Source: Ipomoea triloba
Taxonomy: Eukaryota; Streptophyta; Magnoliopsida; Solanales; Convolvulaceae
Reading direction: 5' to 3'
Length of the DNA stretch: 64,000 nucleotides
Assembly: GCF_003576645.1 (NCBI RefSeq)
Contig: NC_044916.1
Coordinates: forward strand, 30,687,446-30,751,445
In this document: positions 49,580 to 61,811 of the stretch, one piece after another
Layout of the letters: every line of letters starts with the position of its first letter
Position numbering within the stretch: position 1 is the first letter of the stretch
Translations under genes and position numbers: made by a program
The notes under the pieces: model-generated
The model's database searches: none
The model's input: only the letters and a program-made list of their open reading frames with translations
Told to the model about the DNA's origin: nothing

Positions 49580-52158
49580 TCTATTTGTCCATTTAAGTTC
49601 TGATCCGCCTTTCTGTCCATATTTCCATCTTTGAATAACTAGTCTCGGAAGAATACTAATCTATGTTGCAAAAAGAAGAAGAATACTAATCTCAAAGATT
49701 TACTAAATAAAGTCTCAAAATGATATTTCATTCAAATTACTTACTTAACTTATACCACTATGGACAAATACTATATTGTAATAGGGTCAATAATATTCAA
49801 AAAAAAAAAATAGAAAGAAACTCATACCACTATTTATTTACGTAGGACTAAAAGAGACTAATTTTAAAAATTAATTATTAAACATGATCAATTTAATAAT
49901 TAATGATTAAAATGAAGCGGCATTTGATAAACTACTATTTTTTTTTTATGGTGACGAGATAAATTTACAACCACTATTTAAGAGTATGCTATAAATAAAT
50001 TAAGCTTGTAACCATCTAGGTATGAGAATTATGGTTTGTCTACTTGGTGACCCCTTTAAGAGGAATTTTTTTTTAAAGAGTAATTCTACATGTACTCTCA
50101 ATTTGTACTCACATTTTATACTCCTATGATTTGGGTAGAAGCCTGCGGGCAGCCCTAAACCGCCCGTAGTGAGACGGGTTAGGGGCTAGGTTTTTGGGAC
50201 ATGAAAATACAGGCCTCACGAGCTTAGTCTGCGCAAATGCAGGTTTTTCATAAATTATATATATATATATATAAAATCTTTAAAATGTCAATTTTTAAAT
50301 TTTTAAACACGAAAAAAGTTAATATTATTTAAGTTAAATTATTTGAATATAGAATAATAATATAATAATTTTATATTTTTGAAGGTGGGTCCGCATGCTA
50401 GCGCGCATAAGGCAGGTTAGGGTTGCATAATCCTAGTCCGTGAATTTTGCGGGCCAGTCGATCAATCCACAAAGATTCGCGAAAAAAGTGTGTGGTGGAG
50501 ACTCAAACTCACAACCCCTAATATGAGCGACTTACTTGGTGCCATTAGACCACAAAATCCTTAACACTTGTATTTTCTTCTTAAAAGTCCTAGTTTCATA
50601 AACTTTGTTTCTCCTTAACCCTATATATATATACTCATAAAAAAAATCAATAATGTTTCTTTGTTTTTGCACTTCCTCACATGATTGACAATCTTTTTAG
50701 ATGAAAAATATAATCTTCATATTGTACTCTTTTACATGTTAGAGGATAAGTAAGAACCCTACCGCAATCAAAGATAGATTAATGAAGAAGAAGATTTGTA
50801 ATGGCCCACATAAGTATTGTCACCGGAATGGGTGATGAATCAGCACTATTTTGGGATGGATATAGACATATGCATATAGTTGTATGCAAAACAAGGGAGG
50901 TTGCCTCTATTGTAAGGTAGAGCTTGGGAATTGTGATAGGGGTGGGTGGGTGGGTCATGTGAAAGTATGACTTGATTTTAATTCAAATCAGTCAAATTAA
51001 ATCAAAACTGGATATCTATTCTTAGGGATAACAATTCTTCACTATTTTCCTCATCTCTCTTCAAAATCAACATTTTTCCTAAAACACTAGGACAAGAACC
51101 ACTTAAAAGGAATGCTCTTATGTAAATTTTAGAATTCTAGAGATAAGTTGGAGTGTCGTGAGTCAAAATTATTATGAGAAACTTATTAGTAGAAAATAAT
51201 ATATTTTTTAAAATTTATATAGTTCTATAAAAAGATATACGGAGTATTTATTAAGTTTTGATTTATAGTTTGGCTTATGATTCAATTTGTTGACAATTTT
51301 GCTTTCGGGTAGATTTTGGGTTGGGTATGAGTCAAATCAAAACCATCTAGAAATTTGGATTTGATTTATACCAAACCCATAGTTTCAGTTTCCGTTTGAA
51401 TCAGTTATTAGTTATTTAGTTTGGTTTGATTTTTCAATTAATTCGGTTGGCATGCCCTTATACGGCAAATTAATCCGTGGACATAAGTGGAGTCAAATCC
51501 AAAATATACTATTTACATATTGAAATTTTACAATTTATATACTTTACAACTGAACGTGAATATTCAGTATGTAAATTGTGAATATTTGGTATGTAAATGG
51601 ACATGAGTCCACCCGCAGATATGGATCCATGGTATAAGTAGTGAACATACCCCTCATTACTATGACTACGTGAAGTGACTTTGGCCTGTTTAGTTTTTAA
51701 GTGATAAATATGAATAAATAATACATTATTAAAGTTACACTTAAATGTGACAAGTTATTTGTGGATACTAAACACTGAACTTTTTACTTAATATAGGACA
51801 AATGAATTTCGCCTTTTGTGAGTAAGGTAAAGTGACTTTGACTTCAAACTTCAAAGTCATTCCATTACTCTATCAATAATTGAATAATGTGATTAGTTGA
51901 CCTGGTAATAAATTTAAGCAGTTGCATTCACCGCCAGTTTACACCATGGGAGAGGAAAGCATGAAAGCCATTTGCGGTTGTTCATCAATTCCAACAAGGA
52001 ATTGAAACAAAAACAAGCTTTATTGCATCCTTAAACTTTTGGAAAGTTCACTATCTGTTGACATGTTTCTAGTTTTGATGTGTTTGAGTATTTATGAGTT
52101 TTGTATACAGAGCAAGAAAAAAAAAGCACCTCAAAAGTGGAGCTTCAATTCTAAAGTT
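49580..52158. other. Intergenic region between eL34 and the DUF1666 gene
   Basis: No gene recognised. A GC-richer patch at about 50130-50480 has CCTGCGGGCAG and CGCATGCTAGCGCGC-type phrases flanking a TA microsatellite (50261-50273), resembling a worn inverted-repeat element. A further phrase-repeat element lies at 51470-51640. Confidence 0.4.
51470..51640. mobile_element. Relative of the TTATAC-ended phrase-repeat element
   Basis: The left end CTTATACGGCAAATTAATCC and the right end (inverted CTTATACCATGGATCC) both begin with TTATAC, and inverted GTGGAC/GTCCAC motifs follow. The interior has AGTATGTAAATTGTGAATAT and related phrases, matching the element at 28735-29020. Confidence 0.45.
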
Positions 52159-55100
52159 CTAACTGGGGAAAAGCAAGCAAGAGGGTTCTACACTAACCTT
52201 TCTACCAACTATATTAATGTTGTTTAGCTTCTTTTTACACCATACTAAGTGGTCTCTGGTTAACCTGGGCAAACCTAGGACTTTGGCCACCAGTCTGAGT
52301 TCCACTCGAGAAATGAAAACCGCCTGGTTTTCATTCACTCTTCCTTCTTGCTGTTTTTGGAACTTCTTCACTATGCAGTTCCCACTCCTCTGTATTTCCT
52401 TCAGTTTCCTCTCTTTCTGCAAATCATTCAAATATTATGATCACCATAATATATATAAAGAGAAAATTGTCAAATACACCTCTGAACTTTATATCAGAAG
52501 TTAATTAGTCATTTGTGGAAAACTGGCGAGCGGCGAACCGTAGCCGATTGCCTTCTATGAAGAAGGCAACCGGCAAGTCACCTTCTCAGGTGGAAAAGGC
52601 AACACTGGTTGCCAATTTTTCCTTGAGGTAGCTAGAATATCGCCAAAACCCTAATGACCTGCTATTATATGTTAGCAATGGATTTTTAGACTTTTATACA
52701 CTAAAATGATTGATGTGTTTAATTACAACTTTTATATGTTGTGGATTCTAATTGACTTCTCATATAAAGTTCAGAGTTTAAGGTGTGTATTTAACCCTTT
52801 CTCTATATATATAGAGAAATAATAAATGTGTTAGCCAAAAGAAGCAAACCTTCTGATGAGTTGTTGTGACATCCAAAAGAAGCTCAGAATCTGCAGGATC
52901 AACATGAGAACTATGAACCTTAACAGACAAACCAGCTTCATCCTTATCAGCATGGAGAAATTCCCAGAATGTATGCATTGTTTTCTTAATGATTTCAGAC
53001 AACTTCACAAGTGAAATTCTATCTGTTCCTTCTTCAAATCCCACCTTCTTATCCTTAGAACAATCATCTGCAGAGAACAATAATCAGAACCCTCATAAGC
53101 ATGCCAGAGAGTTCAAATTAAAATTCAAAACTTATGAACAAATAAATGTTCACCTTTAAGAGCAGGAACCTGGAGAAAGCTGCGAAGAATGCATCGGTTT
53201 TTAGCATAGTACTGAAGCCTATGCCCCTGATAAGGCTCGTCCTCCACGAATCGCTGCAGAAGAACTTGAAACTGCTGGAATTCTCCCGCGACATGGTTGT
53301 AGGCGCGATGGCCCCGGGCATCGTATTCCAAAAGCTCCTTTGTTTTGCCATACTGCCAACACAGTATCTCCCATGACAGACAAGCTTGTCCAACATAGAC
53401 CACCTCCAAATTGTGGCTCAGCTCAGAGATGGACTTGTGTGCTTGATCAACATAAATCCTCCTTAGCTTGTTCCCAAAGAGGCTTGGCAATGGTAACAGC
53501 TTGTTCGACGAAAACAATGACTTTTTGCCCAATGTAAATGTCTCAGAGTCTTTCAACTGCAGGAAACCTACATTGATCATCAAAAACAGGTCGGATCTAG
53601 TCATCATCCTACATAGTCAAAATTCAAAAACATTAAAAAAAAAAAAGTTGAAATGGTGTTTGCACTAACAGGAAAGACACCGGCTCTCGGACCACTCAAA
53701 GTGGAAACAGAGAAAAGTCGGCAAAATTGCAATAAAAAAAGCTATTGATTAGACCATTGACCCCACTGAAAATAATATTGAAAGAAAGACTATGAACATT
53801 AGAGTGTGTTTAGGCATCATAGGTGATGGAAACCCACTAAGCAATTTTGTTTTCTTTCAACCGTTTGTGAATTGAATTGAATATAATAATAATCATACTA
53901 TAACTGTTGTGGTAATTAGAAGTTTTTTTTTTTAACTGCATAAAGTGAAATGAAGAAGCTTGAGACTTACTGATGGCATTTAAGGTCTGGTAATTGAGAA
54001 TGTCCAGTTTTCGCATTTTTTCTGCATAGCATTTGTAGAACTTCTGGATTTCTTCCATTCGGTCTTTGTACTCGAGTTTTTCGTCGATTTTGAGTGGCTT
54101 TAGATCATCTGCCATCTTTGGAGTTTCACATTCTTCTGAGATGGTAGGGAGGCATCTGATTCTTGAATTTCTCATTTCCATTTTGATCTGCTGTACTAAG
54201 TTCTGGTGCTGCAACAAGATGTCTAGTTCGTCGTCTTCTTCACCTGAATCCGAGTCCCAGAAGCTCTGGTTCAGCTGCTGAGCTTCAGTTCTGTTATGCT
54301 CATCTGGGAATCTCATTTCCTCACTCTGTATATTGTGTTCTGGGATTTGGATATCACTTGAATTCTGCAATGGCGGCTCTGAATCTATGAACTCTTCATC
54401 AATATCTGTTGTTTTATCTCTGCTATGAGCTGATTCTTGATCATTAACCTCTGCTACAGAAATGGTTTCATCTGATTTTTCTTGATCATTAACCTCTGCC
54501 TCAGAAATGGTTTCTTCTGCTGATTCTTGATCATTAACCTCTGCTAGAGAAATGGTTTCTTCTGTTTTTTCTTGATCATTAACCTCTGCTACAGAAATGG
54601 TTTCCTCTGCTGATTCTTGATCATTAACGTCTGCTACAGAAATGGTTTCATCTGATTTTTCTTGATCATTAACCTCTGCTAAAACAGAAATGGTTTCATC
54701 TGATTTTTCTTGATCATTAACCTCTGCTACAGAAATGATTTCCTCTGCTTTTTCTTGATCATTAACCTCCGGTACAGAAATGCAACTTTTTGGCTCTATG
54801 GACAGTGGATTTTCATCTTCTGGGAAATTAGGCTTTTCCACGGAAATGATAGTCTCTGCCGCTCCAGGATCATTATTATCCAGAGCATCATCATTAGAAG
54901 ACAACTGCAAATCGTGGATAAAATGATCACCATCAACATCCACCGGAGAATGATCGGAATCTTCATCAAATGCAGTAACTTTTTCTTCTTCTAAATTGTT
55001 TCTTGAAAATTGCGTATCACCGTAATCAAGATCGGGACAAACAAACAACTCTTGAACTGTAAACCTTTTGGTTTCGGGCTGTTTCAAGAATCCCCTGACA

Positions 55101-55557
55101 TCATTCCCAGAAACGAACTGATACTTGCTCACTTCACTCTGCAGAACAACATTGGACTCAAAATCCGTGAAGCTCCGGAAAACTCGTTCTTGATCGTCGT
55201 CATCTTTTCCAGAAATGAACTGATCCTGGCTAGTGCCGGCAATCAGTTCAGTCTGCAGAAACTCAAAACCCGTGAAATTCCGGTAAACTCCCTGATCATC
55301 ATCATCGCCATCGCCATCGCCATCGTCTTTTCCGGAACGAATCGCCTCAAAAACTCGCAAATCATTCCTGCCCTTCAATCTGCAAGAACCCCCACAATCA
55401 GAAAAAAATAAATAAATTCACAGAGCTCTAAAAACACCAGGAAAATCAGAGAAAAATCCAGACTTTTTTACCTGTTCATCAGCTTGGCCATTTGCCCAGG
55501 AAAACTTAATACAAGGGCACATAGAGAAACCAAGAAGATCCAACCCAACCCAAACAT
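52159..55557 (-). CDS. DUF1666 family protein with acidic repeat domain
   Basis: Five exons, 55472-55557, 53971-55379, 53154-53567, 52850-53067 and 52159-52416, encode 794 aa. Residues 1-29 form a hydrophobic N-terminus (GWIFLVSLCALVLSFPG), a likely signal anchor. Residues 30-460 are acidic and low-complexity, including eight tandem 15-16-residue copies of EVNDQEKSDETISVA (about 230-350). The DUF1666 domain (about 465-735) carries FYKCYAEKMRKLDILNYQTL, VYVGQACLSWEILCWQYGK and AGEFQQFQVLLQRFVEDEP, characteristic of this plant family. The function is unknown. Databases often label such proteins ribosomal protein L34Ae, but nothing in this sequence resembles eL34. The label may reflect the neighbouring true eL34 gene. 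A falsely duplicated 5' half lies at 56542-57140. Confidence 0.92.
52459..52805. mobile_element. Inverted-repeat element filling intron 4 of the DUF1666 gene
   Basis: The left arm (AGAGAAAATTGTCAAATACA then CTGAACTTTATATCAGAAGT) and the right arm, inverted (AGAGAAAGGGTTAAATACAC then CTGAACTTTATATGAGAAGT), pair over about 50 bp. The element takes up about 345 of the 433 bp of the intron. The GC-richer core has GGCAACCGGC-type inverted motifs. TATATA on both sides obscures the target duplication. Confidence 0.75.
54436..54784 (-). repeat. Coding minisatellite: eight 45-nt units in the DUF1666 gene
   Basis: A unit of 45 nt (one of 48) containing TTGATCATTAACCTCTGC on the plus strand recurs eight times. 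All copies stay in frame and encode variants of EVNDQEKSDETISVA. Copies differ mainly at the KSDE/SAEE/KTEE positions, indicating both expansion and divergence. Confidence 0.93.
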
Positions 55558-56540
55558 TGTTCTATATACACAAAAACTGAAAAACACACCGGAGAAAAAA
55601 AAAAAAACTTAATGGCAAAAGAACTAAAGTAGCTTTATAGGGATGAATTTCATGATGATACGCAAGTGAAAGAAAGGAAAAGAAGAAAAAGCACTAACTA
55701 CTAGGCAGCAGGCAGCATAAAAAATGGAAGATCTTTGGACTGAAACTAAAGAGGTGGCAAAATCTGTGGAGAAAAATTGAAGGGCATATGTGCTAACATG
55801 GTGGCGAAGATTGAGGGAAGGAGAGAGGAAGATTTTCACACAAGTCATGAGAGTGAGAGGTACGTCCAACTTCATGACTACAAATTAGTGACTTGGATTT
55901 TGATGACCTCCATTGTCGGTTTGGACTTCCGTGGGGTCCACGCTTTCCGTCCCAGACGCTCCTTTTTTCCAATTAATGTATCCGTGGCCTGTCGTTGAGT
56001 CCATCAGTCAAATTGCCGTTGCAAAGCTTTTAAGTCGTGTTTGGGTGTTTGCCTTTGGAGTTTTAGTTTACTTTCTAAGGTCAGGAATGCCAATATCCAG
56101 TTTCCGTGCACCCCGTATGGAATAAATTTCTACCCGCCCGTAGGGATTGTGCCCAACCGCAACAGTCAACATACAACTTTAATCATTAATATCAAACTTA
56201 AATTTTGTAAATCAAAAAATTATAATTACAATTTTCTATATTAGTGTGTGGGTTTTTTTCCTTTCTGGTTCAACGATTATTAAATAATTTCCATATTTGA
56301 TTTATAACTATTAATTTTTTTACATTTAATTCCAAAACTTTTAAAACATTTCCAAATTTGGTCATTCGGCCTAATTTATGGTCATTGGTGACTAAATTTT
56401 TTAATTAAAAAATCACAATAAATGACAATTTTATCCGTTAAAATAAGTTACTTGACTATTATACACCCATGTTCAATAACATAGAAATGGTTTAATAGTT
56501 GTAGGACCAAACATGGAAAAAAAAAAAAAAAAAAAAAAAA
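54959..56540. other. Unmerged contig overlap, left copy (DUF1666 5' half and promoter)
   Basis: Bases 54959-56540 recur at 56542-58123, offset 1583, around a single N at 56541. Both copies end in exactly 24 A residues; the left contig stops there and the right one continues into CTCTTTGG. A contig ending at a homopolymer explains this better than real duplication. Confidence 0.92.
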
Positions 56541-56541
56541 N
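56541..56541. other. Single-N assembly join
   Basis: It separates the two copies of a 1582-bp segment, directly after a poly-A run. Confidence 0.9.
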
Positions 56542-57140
56542 ATCTTCATCAAATGCAGTAACTTTTTCTTCTTCTAAATTGTTTCTTGAAAATTGCGTAT
56601 CACCGTAATCAAGATCGGGACAAACAAACAACTCTTGAACTGTAAACCTTTTGGTTTCGGGCTGTTTCAAGAATCCCCTGACATCATTCCCAGAAACGAA
56701 CTGATACTTGCTCACTTCACTCTGCAGAACAACATTGGACTCAAAATCCGTGAAGCTCCGGAAAACTCGTTCTTGATCGTCGTCATCTTTTCCAGAAATG
56801 AACTGATCCTGGCTAGTGCCGGCAATCAGTTCAGTCTGCAGAAACTCAAAACCCGTGAAATTCCGGTAAACTCCCTGATCATCATCATCGCCATCGCCAT
56901 CGCCATCGTCTTTTCCGGAACGAATCGCCTCAAAAACTCGCAAATCATTCCTGCCCTTCAATCTGCAAGAACCCCCACAATCAGAAAAAAATAAATAAAT
57001 TCACAGAGCTCTAAAAACACCAGGAAAATCAGAGAAAAATCCAGACTTTTTTACCTGTTCATCAGCTTGGCCATTTGCCCAGGAAAACTTAATACAAGGG
57101 CACATAGAGAAACCAAGAAGATCCAACCCAACCCAAACAT
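56542..57140 (-). pseudogene. False partial second copy of the DUF1666 gene
   Basis: Exon 1 (57055-57140) and the first 421 bp of exon 2 (56542-56962) are repeated exactly and then cut by the N. Read naively, this gives a truncated protein ending in a run of Phe. It is an assembly artefact and not a paralogue. Confidence 0.9.
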
Positions 57141-58123
57141 TGTTCTATATACACAAAAACTGAAAAACACACCGGAGAAAAAAAAAAAAACTTAATGGCA
57201 AAAGAACTAAAGTAGCTTTATAGGGATGAATTTCATGATGATACGCAAGTGAAAGAAAGGAAAAGAAGAAAAAGCACTAACTACTAGGCAGCAGGCAGCA
57301 TAAAAAATGGAAGATCTTTGGACTGAAACTAAAGAGGTGGCAAAATCTGTGGAGAAAAATTGAAGGGCATATGTGCTAACATGGTGGCGAAGATTGAGGG
57401 AAGGAGAGAGGAAGATTTTCACACAAGTCATGAGAGTGAGAGGTACGTCCAACTTCATGACTACAAATTAGTGACTTGGATTTTGATGACCTCCATTGTC
57501 GGTTTGGACTTCCGTGGGGTCCACGCTTTCCGTCCCAGACGCTCCTTTTTTCCAATTAATGTATCCGTGGCCTGTCGTTGAGTCCATCAGTCAAATTGCC
57601 GTTGCAAAGCTTTTAAGTCGTGTTTGGGTGTTTGCCTTTGGAGTTTTAGTTTACTTTCTAAGGTCAGGAATGCCAATATCCAGTTTCCGTGCACCCCGTA
57701 TGGAATAAATTTCTACCCGCCCGTAGGGATTGTGCCCAACCGCAACAGTCAACATACAACTTTAATCATTAATATCAAACTTAAATTTTGTAAATCAAAA
57801 AATTATAATTACAATTTTCTATATTAGTGTGTGGGTTTTTTTCCTTTCTGGTTCAACGATTATTAAATAATTTCCATATTTGATTTATAACTATTAATTT
57901 TTTTACATTTAATTCCAAAACTTTTAAAACATTTCCAAATTTGGTCATTCGGCCTAATTTATGGTCATTGGTGACTAAATTTTTTAATTAAAAAATCACA
58001 ATAAATGACAATTTTATCCGTTAAAATAAGTTACTTGACTATTATACACCCATGTTCAATAACATAGAAATGGTTTAATAGTTGTAGGACCAAACATGGA
58101 AAAAAAAAAAAAAAAAAAAAAAA
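57141..58123 (-). promoter_or_regulatory. Promoter region of the DUF1666 gene (right copy)
   Basis: This is the upstream region that truly precedes the gene once the overlap is collapsed. It duplicates 55558-56540. No clear TATA box or known element was assigned; a GC-richer patch lies at about 57500-57760. Confidence 0.5.
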
Positions 58124-60090
58124 CTCTTTGGAAGTGTTTGGTTGGACAGGAAAAAGTTTTCATTTAGAGGATGTTTTGGTAATCAAACTTTTGTGAGAAT
58201 TTAAAAGGTAGAAAAATTTGTTTTAAAAAAAAGGTAGAAAAATTATTTCTATATTTAATGCAATCTTTAACTTAGAAAAATTCAGGATAATGAGAATCTA
58301 ATTCTATGATATTGAAGAAATTCAATCCCACATATGGGAAGGAGGACTTTTTTACTTTGGTAACTAAAGAATCTACTAAATTTATTTAATCTCACACACA
58401 CACACACACACACATAGTGTCAAGTGAAGAGTCTCCTATAAATAGAAGAAATTTGTCTCTCCAATAGTAGATCTACAAAAAATTGTTAGGACAGTGTGTT
58501 CCACACGCCTAAAGATAATAATTAAATGTTTATTTGTTTGTGCTAAGTTTTAAGTTTGTTATACGATAACCAAGTTCCTAACAAGTAATACTAAAGTTAT
58601 TGAAAATCTTTTAGAATTGAAGAATCTTGAAATAAGAGGCTACGAAGTAAAAAAATAATGTTGTGAAAGTGATTTTGATATAATAAAGAGAATAAAATGT
58701 GAATTTCCTACTTTACACCTCAAATTTTAAATATTTTTTAATTTTTCTGTCAAATTTAACGGTTAGGGACTAAACTCGCAACTTCGCAAATAACTGAGGG
58801 ATTAAACTCGGATATGGTCATAACTCAGGGACTTAGTCGAAACTTAGGCATAACTTAGGGACCACAGATGCAATTTTTCCAAAATGTAATGATTGTGAAG
58901 TGTTTACGCACTCTGGGCAAAACACTCTCTCTTGTCGAGTCACGTCATTTTTATTCTCTTTGTCAAGGTGAAAGAGTTTTCTTTTCACAGGTTTTAGATG
59001 GATGGTGTACACTAACATATAAAAATAATACACTAAATCATCTAAACATGATAGAGAATCTCACTACAACGCGAGATAGAACACTAAGCTTTATAGTATC
59101 GTGAATTCCTGATTGTACTTCATTCTTTCAAAATGAAAATACTCATTTTTCTTATTTTTTTTGAAAACAACTCATTTTTCTTATTTAACAACTCAAACTA
59201 TATTTTCACAAACATAACTTGGCCTATATAGTCTAAGAAGTGGTTTGGGTTGGAGGATTATCAATAAGAGACTGATTTTTAGATTGAGTTAGTACATATC
59301 ATACTAAGTTAAAAAAAAAAAAGTGTTAGTTATTTTTTTTTTCTTTTCTGATACAACCGAAAAAAGTAATGTTATATTTTTTTTGAAAAAAAAAAAGTAA
59401 TGTTATTTAATACGGAACAACAGGATATTTTAACATTAGATTCATATATTTTATTATTTGCTATTCAAACCATTGACCAATTCTTTATTGATTTGCCTTT
59501 TTCTTACGTACACCTAACGATATTGGCAAGTTTCGACCGTCCAAGACATGCCTAAGCCTGGTGCCCGCAGGCCTTTCTGCATGCCTCTCTTTATGGCTTA
59601 TTTTGTAATTTATAGTGAACCATATTGAATACTACAAATTGATTAAACACGTAACAACAAAGGGAGCATCCGATGAACCAAACTTGATAATGCTAACCAC
59701 TTTCCATGCACAATAATGGACCGAATCTCCTCTGTTTTATCTTCCTTACAAAATAGTATCTAATACTTAATTATAGGAAATGATATCAACAACAAATAAT
59801 CCCAACAAAATGAGTTTGATTTTTTTTCCAATGAGATTTCATGTGAAAGTTTTATATATGAAAAAAGCAATAACTATCGGTGAGGATAGTTCACCAAATT
59901 AGATCTAATAATAATTCGGCTTCATATCAATAAAAACTTTTGAAGTGACTATATATATAAGATTTAAAGGATCATGTTACCAAAAATAATTATCAATAAT
60001 GTTATTGTTATACGTAGTATCATTTATATCAAAATTTGTATAATTTCTTTTTGATGGTAAGGATAATGAGGATAGTGCACCGGCCTGCAA
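58124..60090. other. Gene-free AT-rich region
   Basis: No gene recognised. At about 58410-58590 a CTATAAATAG box and downstream sequence recall an LTR-type promoter fragment, but no retroelement protein is present. Confidence 0.4.
58393..58414. repeat. CA microsatellite
   Basis: An uninterrupted CA tract of about eleven repeats. Non-coding. Confidence 0.9.
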
Positions 60091-60104
60091 CCACTACTAC
60101 CACA

Positions 60105-60330
60105 AATCTACAATACTATTCGAAGGTGTGCATCGAGTAAACGTATTAATGTATAACAACTCATAAACTACACATGAGTACAACTCATCAAAAACCACTA
60201 TCACTATATGAGGATGTGCATTGAGTAAACTTGCCGTGTATAATAGCCTACAAACCACAAAAAAGTACAGTTGCTTGCTTGCAACCACTACCACTATTCG
60301 GGGGATGTGCACTATGTAAACTCCACTCTC
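60105..60330. repeat. Three-copy phrase repeat with GATGTGCATTGAGTAAAC
   Basis: Three units near 60125, 60214 and 60304 share variants of GGTGTGCATCGAGTAAAC. Each has CCACTATCACTAT- or CCACTACCACT-type sequence before the second and third copies, at about 90-bp spacing. Non-coding. Confidence 0.65.
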
Positions 60331-60715
60331 GTAGAATATCCCTCAAATCACACAGGAGACGTAAATCACACAAAAAAAACCGTATTTGATAGGCTCAACC
60401 GAAACTCCGAGATGTTGACAATAATCAAATTCATGATCTTCTAGTACAAAAATCATGTTACGCCAACTTAACCACTCTTTACGGAGAAAATTAGTCACTC
60501 TCGTTAAAAGTCAATTTAAGGAATATTATATAATGATCTATAACAACTTATTTGAGACAAATAAAATTGTCATAATTGATGGGAAATCAAATAAGAAGGA
60601 GAAAAAGAAGAGGAGAAATCAGTATGCATTGTTTATTTGTTTGTTTTTGTGTGTGTATATATATGCGTGTCACTTTGGTGCAAATATTATAAATCGAACA
60701 TTCCAAAGCCGTGGA

Positions 60716-60807
60716 CGTAACGGAACCTGTTAGAACAAACCATCAGCAACTTATTATGTTTACGTAGTTTACATTGTTTTTAACATTGTTTTAAGTTCAT
60801 CCAATAA
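60716..60807. repeat. Direct repeat, copy 1
   Basis: About 91 bp starting CGTAACGGAACCTGTTAGAA match 61721-61811 with about four differences. The copies lie 1 kb apart in the same orientation and flank a decayed hAT transposase fragment. Confidence 0.88.
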
Positions 60808-60939
60808 AATCTAAAAAGAAAAATAATAATTAGAAAAAAAATTCAGGTACTCTTATTCTTTTCTTATACACACTTTTTAAAAATTTGTTTTATATAAGGC
60901 TACTCTAAAAGGAAAAAAAAAAAAAAAAACAAAAACAAA

Positions 60940-61370
60940 AACAAACAAACAAAGTAGATCAGTTAATAGAATCACAAAGAAGAGATTTGAATAAATTTTT
61001 TTAAAAATCAAAATCATCTAATGAAAATTTGGAACAATCTAAAGAAAATTTAAATGACCAAGGCAATGTTAATGAGGGTATAGGTAATTTGAGTGATGAT
61101 GATATGTATCAAATAATAATTCTTTAAATAAACATGATAATTTACCAAATGAATGTAATGTAGAAAATGAGTGTAATGTTGACAATACATTACCCAATGA
61201 AAATGATAATTTACCAAATGAATGTAACATTGAAAATGAGTGTAATGTTGACATACATTAGCTAAAGAACACCTTATCCCTCATTCTGATATTTATGATC
61301 CTAGGAATTGAGCTAATCTTGATAGTAAATCAAGGGATATTATCGATCATTTTTCATGCATGTAGAATTT
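60940..61370 (+). pseudogene. Decayed hAT transposase N-terminal relic (ZMYM1/TTF-type)
   Basis: In broken frames I read DQLIESQRRDLNKFF, then an Asn/Glu-rich low-complexity stretch, then SDIYDPRN, a stop, and ANLDSKSRDIIDHF. The first and last resemble the start of plant hAT transposases with a TTF-type zinc finger (a SQR..L.KFF start followed by IYDPRNW.NLD...RD). There are at least one frameshift and two stops, and no catalytic region follows. A duplicated unit (ENDNLPNECN, ENECNVD) lies in the low-complexity part. Identification is from memory of the family and needs a protein search. Confidence 0.6.
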
Positions 61371-61469
61371 TTTTTTTAAAATCTTAATTTTAGTTTTTCA
61401 TATAAATGCCATTTTTTTTTTAATTTCACTCTGAGCCTATAAAATGTTTGGATATATATTCAAAATTAT

Positions 61470-61650
61470 ATAGCTAAGGACACATAAACACATAACATAA
61501 TACACATATAGATGAAGACATAAAAATTCATAACATAATGCGCATGCTTTGTATGTACTTATTTTAAAATATCGTGTTTATGTATATGCCATATGTGTAT
61601 TATGTTAAGTGTTTATGTGTTCAACTATATAATTCTGTACATTATGAACA
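61470..61650. mobile_element. Hairpin MITE
   Basis: The left arm (AAATTATATAGCTAAGGACA then ATAACATAATACACATAT) and the right arm (its inverse, ending GTTCAACTATATAATTCTG) pair over about 50 bp around a core of about 70 bp. No coding capacity; target duplication not defined. Confidence 0.7.
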
Positions 61651-61720
61651 TGAATTATGTACTTTATGAAGTCAAATTTTGTATATTACATTGTGAATCC
61701 TGATCCACGATATAAATTGC

Positions 61721-61811
61721 CGTAACGGAATCTGTTAGAACAAACCATCAACAACTTCTTATGTTTACGTAGTTTACATTGTTTTTAACATTGGTTTAAG
61801 TTCATCCAATA
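61721..61811. repeat. Direct repeat, copy 2
   Basis: This matches 60716-60807 at roughly 95 percent identity, same orientation. Confidence 0.88.

Noticed and set aside
50490..50575. tRNA-like or SINE B-box sequence on the minus strand
   Set aside because: Only a weak B-box-like GTTTGAGTCTCC was seen, with no A box at the right distance and no cloverleaf.
55777..56244. Cluster of small frames duplicated at 57360-57827
   Set aside because: Promoter and upstream sequence of the DUF1666 gene; the duplication is the assembly overlap, so conservation between copies is meaningless.
56473..56961. 162-codon minus-strand frame ending in poly-Phe
   Set aside because: A chimera of DUF1666 exon 2 and a poly-A contig end joined by an N.
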